From Acidimicrobiales bacterium (GTDB lineage: Bacteria; Actinomycetota; Acidimicrobiia; Acidimicrobiales; JADJXE01), in assembly GCA_016716005.1 (NCBI GenBank), contig JADJXE010000001.1:2493001-2557000 (forward strand): 64,000 bases of DNA, written 5' to 3'. Made by a program: the position numbers and the translations under genes. Positions 20,761-29,111 of this stretch are shown one piece after another. The number at the start of each line of letters is the position of its first letter. Position 1 is the stretch's first letter. The notes under the pieces are model-generated. The model had not been told where the DNA came from, searched no databases, and worked only from the letters and a program-made list of their open reading frames with translations.

Positions 20761-20809
20761 GGGTGCCGGGTGCCGGGTGCCGGGTGCCGGGTGCCGGGTG
20801 CCGGGTGCC
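20761..20809. repeat. 7-bp tandem repeat, seven copies
   Basis: GGGTGCC is repeated seven times without a mismatch, ending at the first base of the stop codon of the EAL gene (20809-20811). It lies between that 3' end and the divergently related potassium operon promoter. The unit length of 7 makes it a candidate for slippage and copy-number variation. Confidence 0.9.
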
Positions 20810-22359
20810 TACGCGACGGTGATGCCCAGCGCCTGCTCGAGGGGCGCCGGCCGCCCGAAGTGGAAGCCCTGCAGCAGGGGGCATCCCATGGTGCGGAGCG
20901 TCTCGGCCTGGCCCGCGGTCTCCACGCCCTCGGCCACGCAGGGGATGTCGAGGGCCTGCGCGATGCCGAGCACGGCCCCCACGATGGCCCGGTCCTCGGG
21001 GTTGATCTCCAGACCGCTCACGAACGAGCGGTCGATCTTCAGCTGGTCGATCACGAACCTCCGCACGAAGCTGAGCGAGCTCCAGCCGGTGCCGAAGTCG
21101 TCGAGCGCGAGGTGGACTCCGAGGCGGCGAGCCTCGCGGAGGTGGGCCCACGCCAGGCCCGGGTCGGCCACCAGCGCGCCCTCGGTGATCTCCAGGGTGA
21201 GGCGCTCGGGCGGCAGGCCGCTGGCGCGGAGGGCGTCGGTCACCGCCGCCTGCAGATCGCCGTCGGCGATCTGGCGAGGGGAGACGTTGACGGCGACCCG
21301 CAGGGGCGGGGCGTCCGGGCGGGCGTCGAGGGCCCGGACCTGGCAGCAGGCCTCCCGCAGCACCCACGCCCCCACCTGGACGATGAGGCCGCTCTCCTCG
21401 AGCATCGGGATGAAGGCGCCGGGCGGCACGATCCCCCGTTGCGGGTGCTGCCAGCGGATGAGGGCCTCCACCCCGGCCACGTGCCCGTCGCCCGATCGCA
21501 CCACCGGCTGGAAGAACAGCCGGAACTCGTCGCGCTCGAAGGCCTGGGCCAGGCGCCGCTCGTCGGCCCGCCGACCGCCGGCGGCCGAGCCCGGCGCGAG
21601 CACGACCACGCGGTCGCCCCCGCTCTCCCGCGCCGCGCGGGCCGCGGACGCAGCCTCGGCCAGCATGGCGGCGGGGTCGCGGGCCAGCAGGCGCCCGCCT
21701 GCCGCGCCCACGCTGGCCTCGAGGCGGATGGGGTCGCCGCCGACGTCGAGGGGCTCGGCCAGCGCCCGCGCCACCCGGCGGGCCACGGTCTCGACCTCGG
21801 CCGTCCCCGTCACCGAGCACACCACCGCCAGCTCGGTCGCGCCCACCCGGCCCACCAGGTCGCCGGCACGGGTGGCGGCGCCGAGCCGGCGTCCGGTCGC
21901 GGCGAGCACCTCGTCGGCGGTGCTCCATCCCAGCCGTTGCTGCAGCGTGTCGAGCTCGCCCAGCAGGACCACCACGGCCGCCGGCGTCGACGCCCCCCCG
22001 CTCGTCTGCTCCAGGTGGCCCAGCCGGCTGATGAGGACGTGGCGGCCGGGGAGGCCGGTGACGGGGTCGAGGGCGGCCACCGTCGCCAGGTCGTCGGCGA
22101 GGCTGCGGGCCTCGCGCCAGCGCCACAGGGCCAGGGCGCCCAGCGCGAGGGGGAGGATCACCAGGATGGCGACCAGCACGCTGGCCGGCCCGCGGGGCGC
22201 GCCGTCCCACCAGTCGACCACGCCGTCGGGGACCTGCGCCCGCACCAGGAGCACCGTGGCCACCGCGGTGGCGGCGACCGCGACGGCGACGTCGCGCCAG
22301 GCGTGCGCCCTCGCCGTCCCCCCGCCTCCCGTCGGCCGTGCTCGGCGGGGCTGTCGCAT
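20809..22359 (-). CDS. membrane-anchored c-di-GMP phosphodiesterase (degenerate GGDEF + EAL)
   Basis: 516 residues. Two membrane segments (~24-42 and ~61-82), then a GGDEF-like domain (~90-260) whose signature reads GATEL (in DLVGRVGATELAVV), so cyclase activity is unlikely. The EAL domain (~275-510) keeps its catalytic set: VEALIRW, NVSPRQ, LEITEGAL, LALDDFGTGWSSLS, KIDRSFV and AEGVET. It is predicted to hydrolyse c-di-GMP to pGpG, with the GGDEF part as a possible GTP sensor. The 3' end abuts the 7-bp tandem repeat. It appears monocistronic. Confidence 0.88.
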   Translation of the reverse strand: MRQPRRARPTGGGGTARAHAWRDVAVAVAATAVATVLLVRAQVPDGVVDWWDGAPRGPASVLVAILVILPLALGALALWRWREARSLADDLATVAALDPVTGLPGRHVLISRLGHLEQTSGGASTPAAVVVLLGELDTLQQRLGWSTADEVLAATGRRLGAATRAGDLVGRVGATELAVVCSVTGTAEVETVARRVARALAEPLDVGGDPIRLEASVGAAGGRLLARDPAAMLAEAASAARAARESGGDRVVVLAPGSAAGGRRADERRLAQAFERDEFRLFFQPVVRSGDGHVAGVEALIRWQHPQRGIVPPGAFIPMLEESGLIVQVGAWVLREACCQVRALDARPDAPPLRVAVNVSPRQIADGDLQAAVTDALRASGLPPERLTLEITEGALVADPGLAWAHLREARRLGVHLALDDFGTGWSSLSFVRRFVIDQLKIDRSFVSGLEINPEDRAIVGAVLGIAQALDIPCVAEGVETAGQAETLRTMGCPLLQGFHFGRPAPLEQALGITVA

Positions 22360-22399
22360 GCACGCCTCCCGTGGCGCAGTGCGCCGTGGCGTCCATCGG

Positions 22400-22513
22400 C
22401 AGGGTTCGCCAGGACCTTGAGGCGACGCGGGGCGTGTCAGGGCAGCATCGGGCCTGGGCGCACCGTCTGGAGCAGGGTTCGCCAGGACCTCGAGGCGACG
22501 CCGGGCGTGTCAG
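22400..22513. repeat. pair of 41-bp direct repeats
   Basis: Copies at 22400-22440 and 22473-22513 differ at 2 of 41 positions and are separated by 32 bp. The core reads CAGGGTTCGCCAGGACC. The second copy overlaps the stop codon of the sugar-dehydrogenase gene (22510-22512). Two copies only, so this is an intergenic repeat rather than a CRISPR array. Confidence 0.85.
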
Positions 22514-23772
22514 GCCGGGTCGAGTCGGGCGATCTCCCCGTCGAGCGACAGCACGTACACCTCGCCGTCGGCATCCACGCCGAACGACACCACCGACGGG
22601 ATGGCCACGCCGAGGTCGCTGACGTCGGCCCCGCCCCGGCCGTCGGGCACCAGCGCCCGCACCCCGCCGGCGCAGTAGTCGGAGAACAGGTACGCCCCCC
22701 GCAGCGGCGGGATGGCCGAACCCCGGTAGACCACGCCCCCCGTGACCGAGCAGCCGAGGTCGCCGTGCTCGTAGGTGGCGAGCGGCATGACCAGGCCGTC
22801 GGCGTCCCCGGCGCCCTCGAAGGGCTGGTCGCCCTCGAACAGGTTCCAGCCGAGGTTCGCCCCCCGTCCCCCGCCGTCGGCCGAGGGGAGCAGATCGATC
22901 TCCTCGTAGCGGTCCTGGCCCACGTCGGCCACCCACAGGTCGCCGGTCGCCGGGTCGAACGAGAACCGCCACGGGTTCCGGACGCCGGAGAGCCAGATCT
23001 CCGCCCGGGCCCCGGCCCGGCCGGCGAACGGGTTGTCGGCCGGGATGCCGTAGGGGTCGTCGCCGACGGGGCGGGGATCGATCCGCAGGATCTTGCCGAG
23101 CAGGGTGGACAGGTCCTGGCCGGAGCCCAGCGGGTCGCCGCCCGAACCGCCGTCGCCGAAGCCGAGGTACAGCGCGCCGTCCGGGCCGAACGCGAGGCCG
23201 CCGCCGTTGTGGTTGGGGAACGGCTGCTCCTGGCGGAGGACCTGACGCCGGGATCCGGGGTCCACGCGGAGGCCGCCGTCGGTCACCCGGTACTCGTCGA
23301 GGTTCGAGGTGCCCTCGGTGTCGGTGTACGACACGTACAGGTGGGCGCCGTCGGGCGAGTAGGCCACGTCGAGCAGGCCCCGCTCGCCGCCGGGCGCGGT
23401 CAGGTCGCGGACGTCGAGCAGCACGTCCGGCTCCCCGCCGGCCGGGTCGAGCACCAGCACCCGCCCGCCCCGCTCGGCCACCACCAGGGCGCCGTCGGCC
23501 GGCCGGGCGAGCAGGCGGACGGGCTCGTCGAGCCGGGCGACGGTGGTGAGGGTGACCTCGGCGGCCTCCGGCGCAGGCTCGTCCGGTGGGGTGGACCCGG
23601 CGCCGGGCGGGGCCGACTCGGTCGAGGGGGTGGGGGCCGTCACCGTCACCGTGGCCGAGGGCTGCGGGCTGGCGCCGGTGCCGCCCTGATCGTCGCCGCC
23701 GCAGGCGCTCGGGACGGCGACCGCGGCCACGGCGGCCACCGCGGCGAGGGCGAGGCGTGCAGGTCCGGTCAC
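22510..23772 (-). CDS. PQQ-dependent sugar dehydrogenase-like lipoprotein
   Basis: 420 residues. Lipoprotein signal with lipobox VPSAC (Cys24) and a long Pro/Thr/Ser linker to ~70. The six-bladed propeller of the soluble glucose dehydrogenase/HHIP-like family follows: GERGLLDVAYSPDG, QPFPNHNGGGLAFGPDGALYLGFGDGGSGGDP, LLGKILRIDPR, IWLSGVRNPWRFSFDP, DLWVADVGQDRYEEID, LGWNLFEG and YLFSDYC. The HNGGGLAFGPDG and RNPWR segments are the usual cofactor-side blocks. It would oxidise an aldose sugar at the cell surface if PQQ is available. The stop codon lies within a 41-bp repeat copy. Confidence 0.85.
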   Translation of the reverse strand: MTGPARLALAAVAAVAAVAVPSACGGDDQGGTGASPQPSATVTVTAPTPSTESAPPGAGSTPPDEPAPEAAEVTLTTVARLDEPVRLLARPADGALVVAERGGRVLVLDPAGGEPDVLLDVRDLTAPGGERGLLDVAYSPDGAHLYVSYTDTEGTSNLDEYRVTDGGLRVDPGSRRQVLRQEQPFPNHNGGGLAFGPDGALYLGFGDGGSGGDPLGSGQDLSTLLGKILRIDPRPVGDDPYGIPADNPFAGRAGARAEIWLSGVRNPWRFSFDPATGDLWVADVGQDRYEEIDLLPSADGGGRGANLGWNLFEGDQPFEGAGDADGLVMPLATYEHGDLGCSVTGGVVYRGSAIPPLRGAYLFSDYCAGGVRALVPDGRGGADVSDLGVAIPSVVSFGVDADGEVYVLSLDGEIARLDPA

Positions 23773-23821
23773 GGGTGGAGGGTACCCACGGGCAGACCGG
23801 TCGCCGTCGCGGCGCCGGGCG

Positions 23822-24688
23822 TCACGGGCGGGGGCGCAGCGGGCGGATCAGCCCCTCCTGCACCACCGAGGCGACCATGGTGCCGTCCTGGGCGAACACC
23901 GAGCCGTAGGCCAGGCCGCGCCCGCCGGAGGTGGACGCCACGAACTGGTCGTACAGCAGCCACTCGTCGGCGCGGAACGGACGGTGGAACCACATCGCAT
24001 GGTCGAGGCTGGCCCCGATGATCTCGTCCCACGAGTGGGTCATGCCGTGGGGCATGAGGGTGGTGTCGAGGAGGGTGAGGTCGGACGCGTAGGTGAGCAC
24101 GCAGGTGTGCAGCACCGGGTCGTCGGGCAGCCGGCCGGCGGCGCGCAGCCACACGCGCTGGTGCGGGGGCTGGGGGGTGTGGTCGTGGGGGGGCACGAAG
24201 TCGACGTCGCGGGTGTCGATGGGCCGGGGCCGGTGGTACCAGGGGCCGAGCCGCTCGGCCCAGGGGGCCATGCGGGTCTTGAAGTCGGGCAGCGACTCGG
24301 GGTCGGGCACGCCCGGCGGGAAGGGCGCCTGGTACTCGAAGCCCTCCTCGTCGACGTGGAAGCTGGCCTGCAGGTTGAAGATCGCCCGTCCGTGCTGGAT
24401 GGCGACCACTCGCCGGGTGGTGAAGCTGCGCCCGTCGCGGATCCGGTCGACCTCGTAGAGGATCGGGATGCCGGGGTCGCCGGGCCGCAGGAAGTAGCCG
24501 TGCAGCGAGTGGACGTGGCCGGCGTCGACGGTGCGGGCCGCGGCCACCAGGGCCTGGCCGGCCACCTGCCCGCCGAACACGCGCTGGCGGTCCTCGTTCG
24601 GCTGGGTGCCGCGGAAGTGGTTCACCTCGATGGCCTCGAGGTCGAGCAGGGCGACGAGGTCGTCGAGGGCGGACTGCATGGTCGGCAT
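23822..24688 (-). CDS. tesB: acyl-CoA thioesterase II (TesB-like)
   Basis: 288 residues, double hot-dog fold. First half: EVNHFRGTQPNEDRQRVFGGQVAGQALVAA, VHSLHGYFLRPGDP, SFTTRRVVAIQHGRAIFN. Second half: LTYASDLTLLDTTLMPHG, ASLDHAMWFHRPFRADEWLLYD and AYGSVFAQDGTMVASVVQEGLIR. The catalytic-type residues D (SDLTLLD) and Q (VVQEGL) are present, as in TesB. It hydrolyses acyl-CoA to fatty acid and CoA. ATG 24688 is divergent from the GH1 gene over a 32-bp gap; an alternative ATG three codons in (MQSALDD) is possible. Confidence 0.9.
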   Translation of the reverse strand: MPTMQSALDDLVALLDLEAIEVNHFRGTQPNEDRQRVFGGQVAGQALVAAARTVDAGHVHSLHGYFLRPGDPGIPILYEVDRIRDGRSFTTRRVVAIQHGRAIFNLQASFHVDEEGFEYQAPFPPGVPDPESLPDFKTRMAPWAERLGPWYHRPRPIDTRDVDFVPPHDHTPQPPHQRVWLRAAGRLPDDPVLHTCVLTYASDLTLLDTTLMPHGMTHSWDEIIGASLDHAMWFHRPFRADEWLLYDQFVASTSGGRGLAYGSVFAQDGTMVASVVQEGLIRPLRPRP

Positions 24689-24720
24689 CCTCCCAGATGG
24701 GGCGGTTAGCGTCGGCGGCC

Positions 24721-25905
24721 GTGACGCAGCGCAGCTTCCCCGACGGCTTCACGTGGGGCACGGCCACGGCCGCCCACCAGGTGGAGGGCGGCAACTGGAA
24801 CAACGACTGGTGGGCCTGGGAGCACGACCCGGCCTCGCCGTGCGTCGAGCCCAGCGGCGACGCCTGCGACCAGTACCACCGCTACCGCGACGATGTCGCC
24901 CTGCTGGCCGCGCTCGGCTTCGGGAGCTACCGCTTCTCGATCGAGTGGAGCCGGATCGAGCCCGAGGACGGCGAGGTGTCGCGGGCGGCCCTCGACCACT
25001 ACCGGCGGGTCTGCGCGGCGTGCAAGGAGCACGGTCTGCAGGCCGTCGTCACCCTGCACCACTTCACGACCCCTCGCTGGGCCGCCGACCTGGGTGGCTG
25101 GCTGTCGCCCGACGTGGGCGACCGGTTCGTCCGCTTCGCCGAGGTGGCCGCCGAGCACCTGGGCGACCTGGTCGACCGCTTCTGCACCTTCAACGAGCCC
25201 AACATCGTGGCCACCATGGGCTACCTGGCCGGTGTGTTCCCGCCCGGCGAGCGCAGCTCCGACCTGCGCCGCCGGGCCAACGACGTGTTCGTCGACGCCC
25301 ACCGGCGCTCGGTCGAGGCCATCCGCTCGGTGGCCCCCGACGTGCCCGCGGGGCTCACGCTGGCGATGAGCGACTACCAGGCCGTCGACGGCGGCGACGC
25401 GTACCGGGACCGGATCCGGCGGAACATGGAGGACGTCTACCTCGAGGCGGCCGCCTCCGACGACTTCCTCGGCGTGCAGACCTACAGCCGCACCCGCGTG
25501 GGGCCGGGCGGCACCCTCGGCCCCGAGCCCGGCGTCGAGACCACCCTCATGGGCTACGAGTTCTGGCCCGAGGCCCTCGAGGCCACGATCCGCCGGGCGT
25601 GGCAGGTCACCGACGGCACGCCCCTGCTGGTCACCGAGAACGGCATCGGCACCGCCGACGACGAGCGTCGGGTGGTGTACGTGCAGCGCGCCCTCGAGGG
25701 TGTGGGCCGGTGCCTCGACGACGGCATCGACGTGCTGGGCTACACGTGCTGGAGCCTGCTCGACAACTTCGAGTGGGTGCTCGGCTACGCGCCCACGTTC
25801 GGCATCGTCGCCGTCGACCGGACGACCCAGGAGCGGCAGGTGAAGCCGTCGGCCCGCTGGCTCGGCGCGTGCGCCCGGGCCAACGCCCTGCTCCCCACGC
25901 CGTAG
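24721..25905 (+). CDS. glycoside hydrolase family 1 (beta-glucosidase-like)
   Basis: 394 residues from GTG 24721 (VTQRSFPDGFTWGTATAAHQVEGG). An upstream ATG at 24697 would leave almost no room before the divergent tesB, so GTG is preferred. Family marks are YRFSIEWSRIEP, the acid/base Glu in TFNEPN, the nucleophile Glu in LLVTENGIGTADD, and LGYTCWSLLDNFEWVLGY. It cleaves beta-linked glycosides by the retaining mechanism. It is shorter than many GH1 enzymes (about 450 aa), having compact loops around residues 150-260. No signal peptide, so it is cytoplasmic. Confidence 0.9.
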   Translation: MTQRSFPDGFTWGTATAAHQVEGGNWNNDWWAWEHDPASPCVEPSGDACDQYHRYRDDVALLAALGFGSYRFSIEWSRIEPEDGEVSRAALDHYRRVCAACKEHGLQAVVTLHHFTTPRWAADLGGWLSPDVGDRFVRFAEVAAEHLGDLVDRFCTFNEPNIVATMGYLAGVFPPGERSSDLRRRANDVFVDAHRRSVEAIRSVAPDVPAGLTLAMSDYQAVDGGDAYRDRIRRNMEDVYLEAAASDDFLGVQTYSRTRVGPGGTLGPEPGVETTLMGYEFWPEALEATIRRAWQVTDGTPLLVTENGIGTADDERRVVYVQRALEGVGRCLDDGIDVLGYTCWSLLDNFEWVLGYAPTFGIVAVDRTTQERQVKPSARWLGACARANALLPTP

Positions 25906-25915
25906 CCTGGCCGGG

Positions 25916-26368
25916 ATGGATCTCCGCCCCTCGGCCGTGGTCGCCCACCTGCGCTCCGACCTGGGCCGCAAGGCGGTCAAGTACTCGATGGTCTCGGTGG
26001 TGGGCGTGGTTATCACCCAGGTCGTGATCATCGTCACCCACGGCCTCCTCGGGTGGCCGGGCACCGCCTCGAACGTGGTGGCGGTCAGCGTGTCGGCCGT
26101 GCCCGCCTACATCCTCAGCCGGTACTGGGTGTGGGGGAAGAACGACCGCAACCGCCTGTGGGGCGAGATCATGCCGTTCTGGGGCATGGCGCTGGCCGGG
26201 CTCCTGCTGTCGACGCTGTTCGTGGCGATCGTCGACAACTGGACGACCTCGACCCTGGCGGTGAGCGCCGCCAACCTGACCGCGTTCGGGCTGCTGTGGG
26301 TGGCCAAGTTCTTCCTGCTCGACCGGGTGCTCTTCCACCGGGGCGAGCCCGCGCCGAGCCCTCGGTAG
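25916..26368 (+). CDS. GtrA family membrane protein
   Basis: 150 residues, four predicted membrane helices. Helix 1 (KYSMVSVVGVVITQVVIIVTHGLL) and helix 2 (TASNVVAVSVSAVPAYILSRYWVW) carry the GtrA signature ending in the basic RYWVWG turn; helix 4 ends in KFFLLDRVLFHR. GtrA proteins are thought to move polyprenyl-phosphate-linked sugars across the membrane for surface glycosylation. It lies 10 bp after the GH1 gene and may be cotranscribed. There is no partner GT2 gene beside it. Confidence 0.88.
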   Translation: MDLRPSAVVAHLRSDLGRKAVKYSMVSVVGVVITQVVIIVTHGLLGWPGTASNVVAVSVSAVPAYILSRYWVWGKNDRNRLWGEIMPFWGMALAGLLLSTLFVAIVDNWTTSTLAVSAANLTAFGLLWVAKFFLLDRVLFHRGEPAPSPR

Positions 26369-26414
26369 GCTGCCGGGCTCACGCATCGCCGACCGTCCCC
26401 GGGGGAACGCCGCC

Positions 26415-27068
26415 ATGGCCCTGCTCGACCTCACGCCCGATGAGCTGCTCGCCACCACCCGGGCGGTGCGCAAGCGCCTCGACTTCGATCGCCCGCTCGC
26501 GCGGGAGGTGCTGGAGGAGTGCCTGGCCCTGGCCACGCAGGCGCCCAGCGGCTCCAACCAGCAGGGCTGGCACTTCGTGGTCGTCACCGACCCCGCCATC
26601 CGCCTGGCCCTGGCCGACCTCTACCGGCAGGGTTGGGAGTTCTACAAGAGCGCGCCGTTCTTCGCCGGTGCCCTCTTCGCCGACGATCCCGAGCGGGCGC
26701 CCACCCAGCAGCGGGTCGCGGCGTCGGCGCAGTACCTCGCCGACAACATGCACCGGGCGCCGGCGCTGCTGGTGCCGTGCATCGAGGGGCGCACCGACGG
26801 CCAGCCCGCCCTGTTCCAGGCCAGCGTGTGGGGGTCGATCCTGCCGGCGGCCTGGAGCTTCATGCTCGCCGCCCGGGCGCGCGGCCTCGGCACGTCGTGG
26901 ACGACGCTGCACCTGATCTACGAGGAGCAGGCCGCAGAGCTGCTCGGCATCCCCTTCGAGACCACCATGCAGACGGCGCTGATCCCGGTGGCCCACACCC
27001 GGGGCACCGACTTCAAGCCGGCACCCCGAGTGCCGCTCGACCGGGTCGTGCACTGGGACAGCTGGTGA
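26415..27068 (+). CDS. nitroreductase family protein
   Basis: 217 residues, FMN-dependent nitroreductase fold. Typical blocks are TTRAVRKRLDFDRPL, QAPSGSNQQGWHFVVV (FMN phosphate/ring contacts), ASVWGSILPAAWSFMLAARARGLGTSWTTLH and LGIPFETTMQTALIPVAHTRG. It likely reduces nitro, quinone or enone substrates with NAD(P)H; the physiological substrate is unknown. A putative ribosome site (GGGGGAA) lies upstream of ATG 26415. The stop overlaps the next gene's ATG by one base. Confidence 0.88.
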   Translation: MALLDLTPDELLATTRAVRKRLDFDRPLAREVLEECLALATQAPSGSNQQGWHFVVVTDPAIRLALADLYRQGWEFYKSAPFFAGALFADDPERAPTQQRVAASAQYLADNMHRAPALLVPCIEGRTDGQPALFQASVWGSILPAAWSFMLAARARGLGTSWTTLHLIYEEQAAELLGIPFETTMQTALIPVAHTRGTDFKPAPRVPLDRVVHWDSW

Positions 27069-27697
27069 TGGACGAGGTGCTGCGCCGGGCGGCCGAGGCC
27101 GCCCGGGGCTTCATGCCTCCCGACGAGGGCCTGGCCCTGCACGAGGCGGGGGCCGAGGCCGCGGCCGCCGTGCCCGGCCGCCCGCTGCTGGAGATCGGCA
27201 CCTACTGCGGCAAGTCGTCGATCTACCTGGGCGCGGCCGCCCGTTCCGCCGGCACCCTCCTCTTCACCGTCGACCACCACCGGGGGTCGGAGGAGAACCA
27301 GCCCGGTTGGGAGTGGCACGAGCCCGACCTCGTCGATCCGGAGGTCGGCCGGCTCGACACGCTGCCGTGCTTCCGGCGCACCATCGCCGGTGCCGGCCTC
27401 GAGGATGCAGTGGTGGCGGTGGTGGGCGAGTCGGTGCGCGTCGCCGGTCACTGGGCGACACCGCTGGCCCTCCTCTTCATCGACGGCGGTCACGGCGAGG
27501 GCCCGGCCCACGCCGACTTCGACGCCTGGGGGCCCAAGGTGGCGCCCGGCGGGCTGCTCGCCATCCACGACGTCTTCCCCGACCCCGCCGACGGCGGCCG
27601 CCCGCCCTACGAGGTGTACCGCCGGGCCCTCGGGTCGGGCCGCTTCGTGGAGCTGCGCGCCGTGGGGAGCCTGCGGGTGCTCTGCCGGGCCGGCTGA
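27068..27697 (+). CDS. class I SAM-dependent methyltransferase
   Basis: 209 residues from ATG 27068, which overlaps the nitroreductase stop (TGATG), so translation is coupled. The Rossmann core resembles Methyltransf_24/CmcI-type enzymes: RPLLEIGTYCGKSSIYLGAAA (motif I), LLFTVDHHRGSEENQPG (post I), LALLFIDGGHGEGPAHADFDAW and PGGLLAIHDVF. His and Asp residues in DGGHGEG and IHD could hold a metal, as in this subgroup. Substrate unknown. Confidence 0.8.
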   Translation: MDEVLRRAAEAARGFMPPDEGLALHEAGAEAAAAVPGRPLLEIGTYCGKSSIYLGAAARSAGTLLFTVDHHRGSEENQPGWEWHEPDLVDPEVGRLDTLPCFRRTIAGAGLEDAVVAVVGESVRVAGHWATPLALLFIDGGHGEGPAHADFDAWGPKVAPGGLLAIHDVFPDPADGGRPPYEVYRRALGSGRFVELRAVGSLRVLCRAG

Positions 27698-27713
27698 CCG
27701 CCGGGCGCGGGCC

Positions 27714-29099
27714 CTAGCCCGCCAGCAGGTCGGCGTAGGCGTCGTCGAGGCAGCGGCGCAGCAGGGCCGTGTCGGTGATGGCGGCCGGATCGGCGTGCAC
27801 GCCGATGTCGACGCTGCCGGCCGTGGTGAACAGCGTGAGGTTGCACGCGGTGCCGGCCACCGGGCCGAACACGTAGGTGTGCAGCGTCCGGGCGCCGGCG
27901 ACGTACGTGTCGCCGAGGTAGCCGGGCAGGTTGCTGGTGGCGAAGTCGATGTGGGCGGCCTGCGAGCGGATCGTGCTGGTCACGACGGCGGTCGGGATCA
28001 GGTTGGCGAGGGCCGCGACCGTGGCCATGGGTCCGCTGCCGTGCACGTCGCCGCGGCGGGCGTGGAGCAGGTCGCGGATCACCGCGAAGCGGTTCCTGGG
28101 GTCCATGCGGCCGGCGGGCACGTCGACCGGGATCGGCGTGAAGGCGTTGGTGGCGCCGTCGTCACCGGCCCGGGTGCTGACGACGAAGGTGAGGTGGAAG
28201 CGCTCGACCTCGGCGCCGAGCGCCTCGTGGTAGCGCACCCCGGCGTCGACCGCGCCGGCGACGAACAGGTCGTTGAGGGTGCCGCCGAGCGCTCTGGCCG
28301 CGTCGTGGGCGGCGTCGTACGGCATGCTCAGCGCTTCCACCCGTCGCCGCCGGGACCGGGCCTGCCACAGGGTCGAGCCGGCCGGGTGGAGCTGGTCGCG
28401 GGTGGCGCGCGCCAGGCTTTCGGCCTCCTGGCGGGCCGACAGCAGCCGCTGCGGGTGGGTGAGGGCATCGACCACGCTGCGGCCGGCGCTGGTGGGGAGG
28501 CGCAGCGCGCCGGCCACCAGGTCGCGAGCCCCGTCGACGACCCCGGGCGGGGCCTCGCGGTCCGCGGCGAGGGCGGCGGCGAGGTCGACCTCGGGGGGGT
28601 CGGGCGCGTCGCGCTCCACAGCGACGTACGCCTCGGCCAGGCGGACGGCCCCCTGGCCGTCGATCACGACGTGGTGGAGTTTGGAGGCGATGGCGCCGAG
28701 CCCGCCCTCGATGCCGTCGATCACGACGTACTGCCAGAGGGGGCGGGAGCGGTCGTAGGGGTCCTGCATGAACAGCGCCATCCACTCGAGGAGGTCGTCG
28801 AGGCTCCCGCTGCCGGGCGCCCCGACCCGGCGCACGTGCCAGTCGAGATCGAGCTCGTGGTCGGTCTCCCACCGGGGTGGTGCCAGCGGTGCGGCCGGGG
28901 CGACCACGTGCTGGCGCAGCCGAGGCACGGCGGCCACCGCGCTGCTCATGAGGCGCCGGAAGCGGGTGAAGTCGATCGGGCGGTCGAACAGCGTGATCGA
29001 CGCGCCGCTCGGCGAGAGCCACGGATCGCGCTCGATGCTCCACATGAGCGCCTCGGCGTCGGTCATCGACCGCTCGAAGCGCAGCTCCCGGTCCGGCAT
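27714..29099 (-). CDS. wax ester synthase/diacylglycerol O-acyltransferase (WS/DGAT)
   Basis: 461 residues. The active-site motif HHxxxDG is present as LHHVVIDGQGA (His142-His143, Asp147). The N-terminal start MTDAEALMWSIERDPWLSPSGA and DPYDRSRPLWQYVVIDG are typical. The C-terminal half has VDAGVRYHEALGAEVERFHLTFVVSTR and IDFATSNLPGYLGDTYVAGA, the usual NLPG/NVPG region. The enzyme esterifies acyl-CoA with a long-chain alcohol or diacylglycerol at the membrane surface. It is the last gene of a four-gene operon with a toroid protein, methyltransferase and GT4, which suggests an acylated glycolipid or storage-lipid product (inference). Confidence 0.9.
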   Translation of the reverse strand: MPDRELRFERSMTDAEALMWSIERDPWLSPSGASITLFDRPIDFTRFRRLMSSAVAAVPRLRQHVVAPAAPLAPPRWETDHELDLDWHVRRVGAPGSGSLDDLLEWMALFMQDPYDRSRPLWQYVVIDGIEGGLGAIASKLHHVVIDGQGAVRLAEAYVAVERDAPDPPEVDLAAALAADREAPPGVVDGARDLVAGALRLPTSAGRSVVDALTHPQRLLSARQEAESLARATRDQLHPAGSTLWQARSRRRRVEALSMPYDAAHDAARALGGTLNDLFVAGAVDAGVRYHEALGAEVERFHLTFVVSTRAGDDGATNAFTPIPVDVPAGRMDPRNRFAVIRDLLHARRGDVHGSGPMATVAALANLIPTAVVTSTIRSQAAHIDFATSNLPGYLGDTYVAGARTLHTYVFGPVAGTACNLTLFTTAGSVDIGVHADPAAITDTALLRRCLDDAYADLLAG

Positions 29100-29111
29100 C
29101 GCCGCCCGACG

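Noticed and set aside
22400..22513. Repeat-spacer-repeat that could look like a minimal CRISPR array (41-bp repeats, 32-bp spacer)
   Set aside because: Only two copies, differing at two positions, one overlapping a stop codon, and no cas genes in the window.
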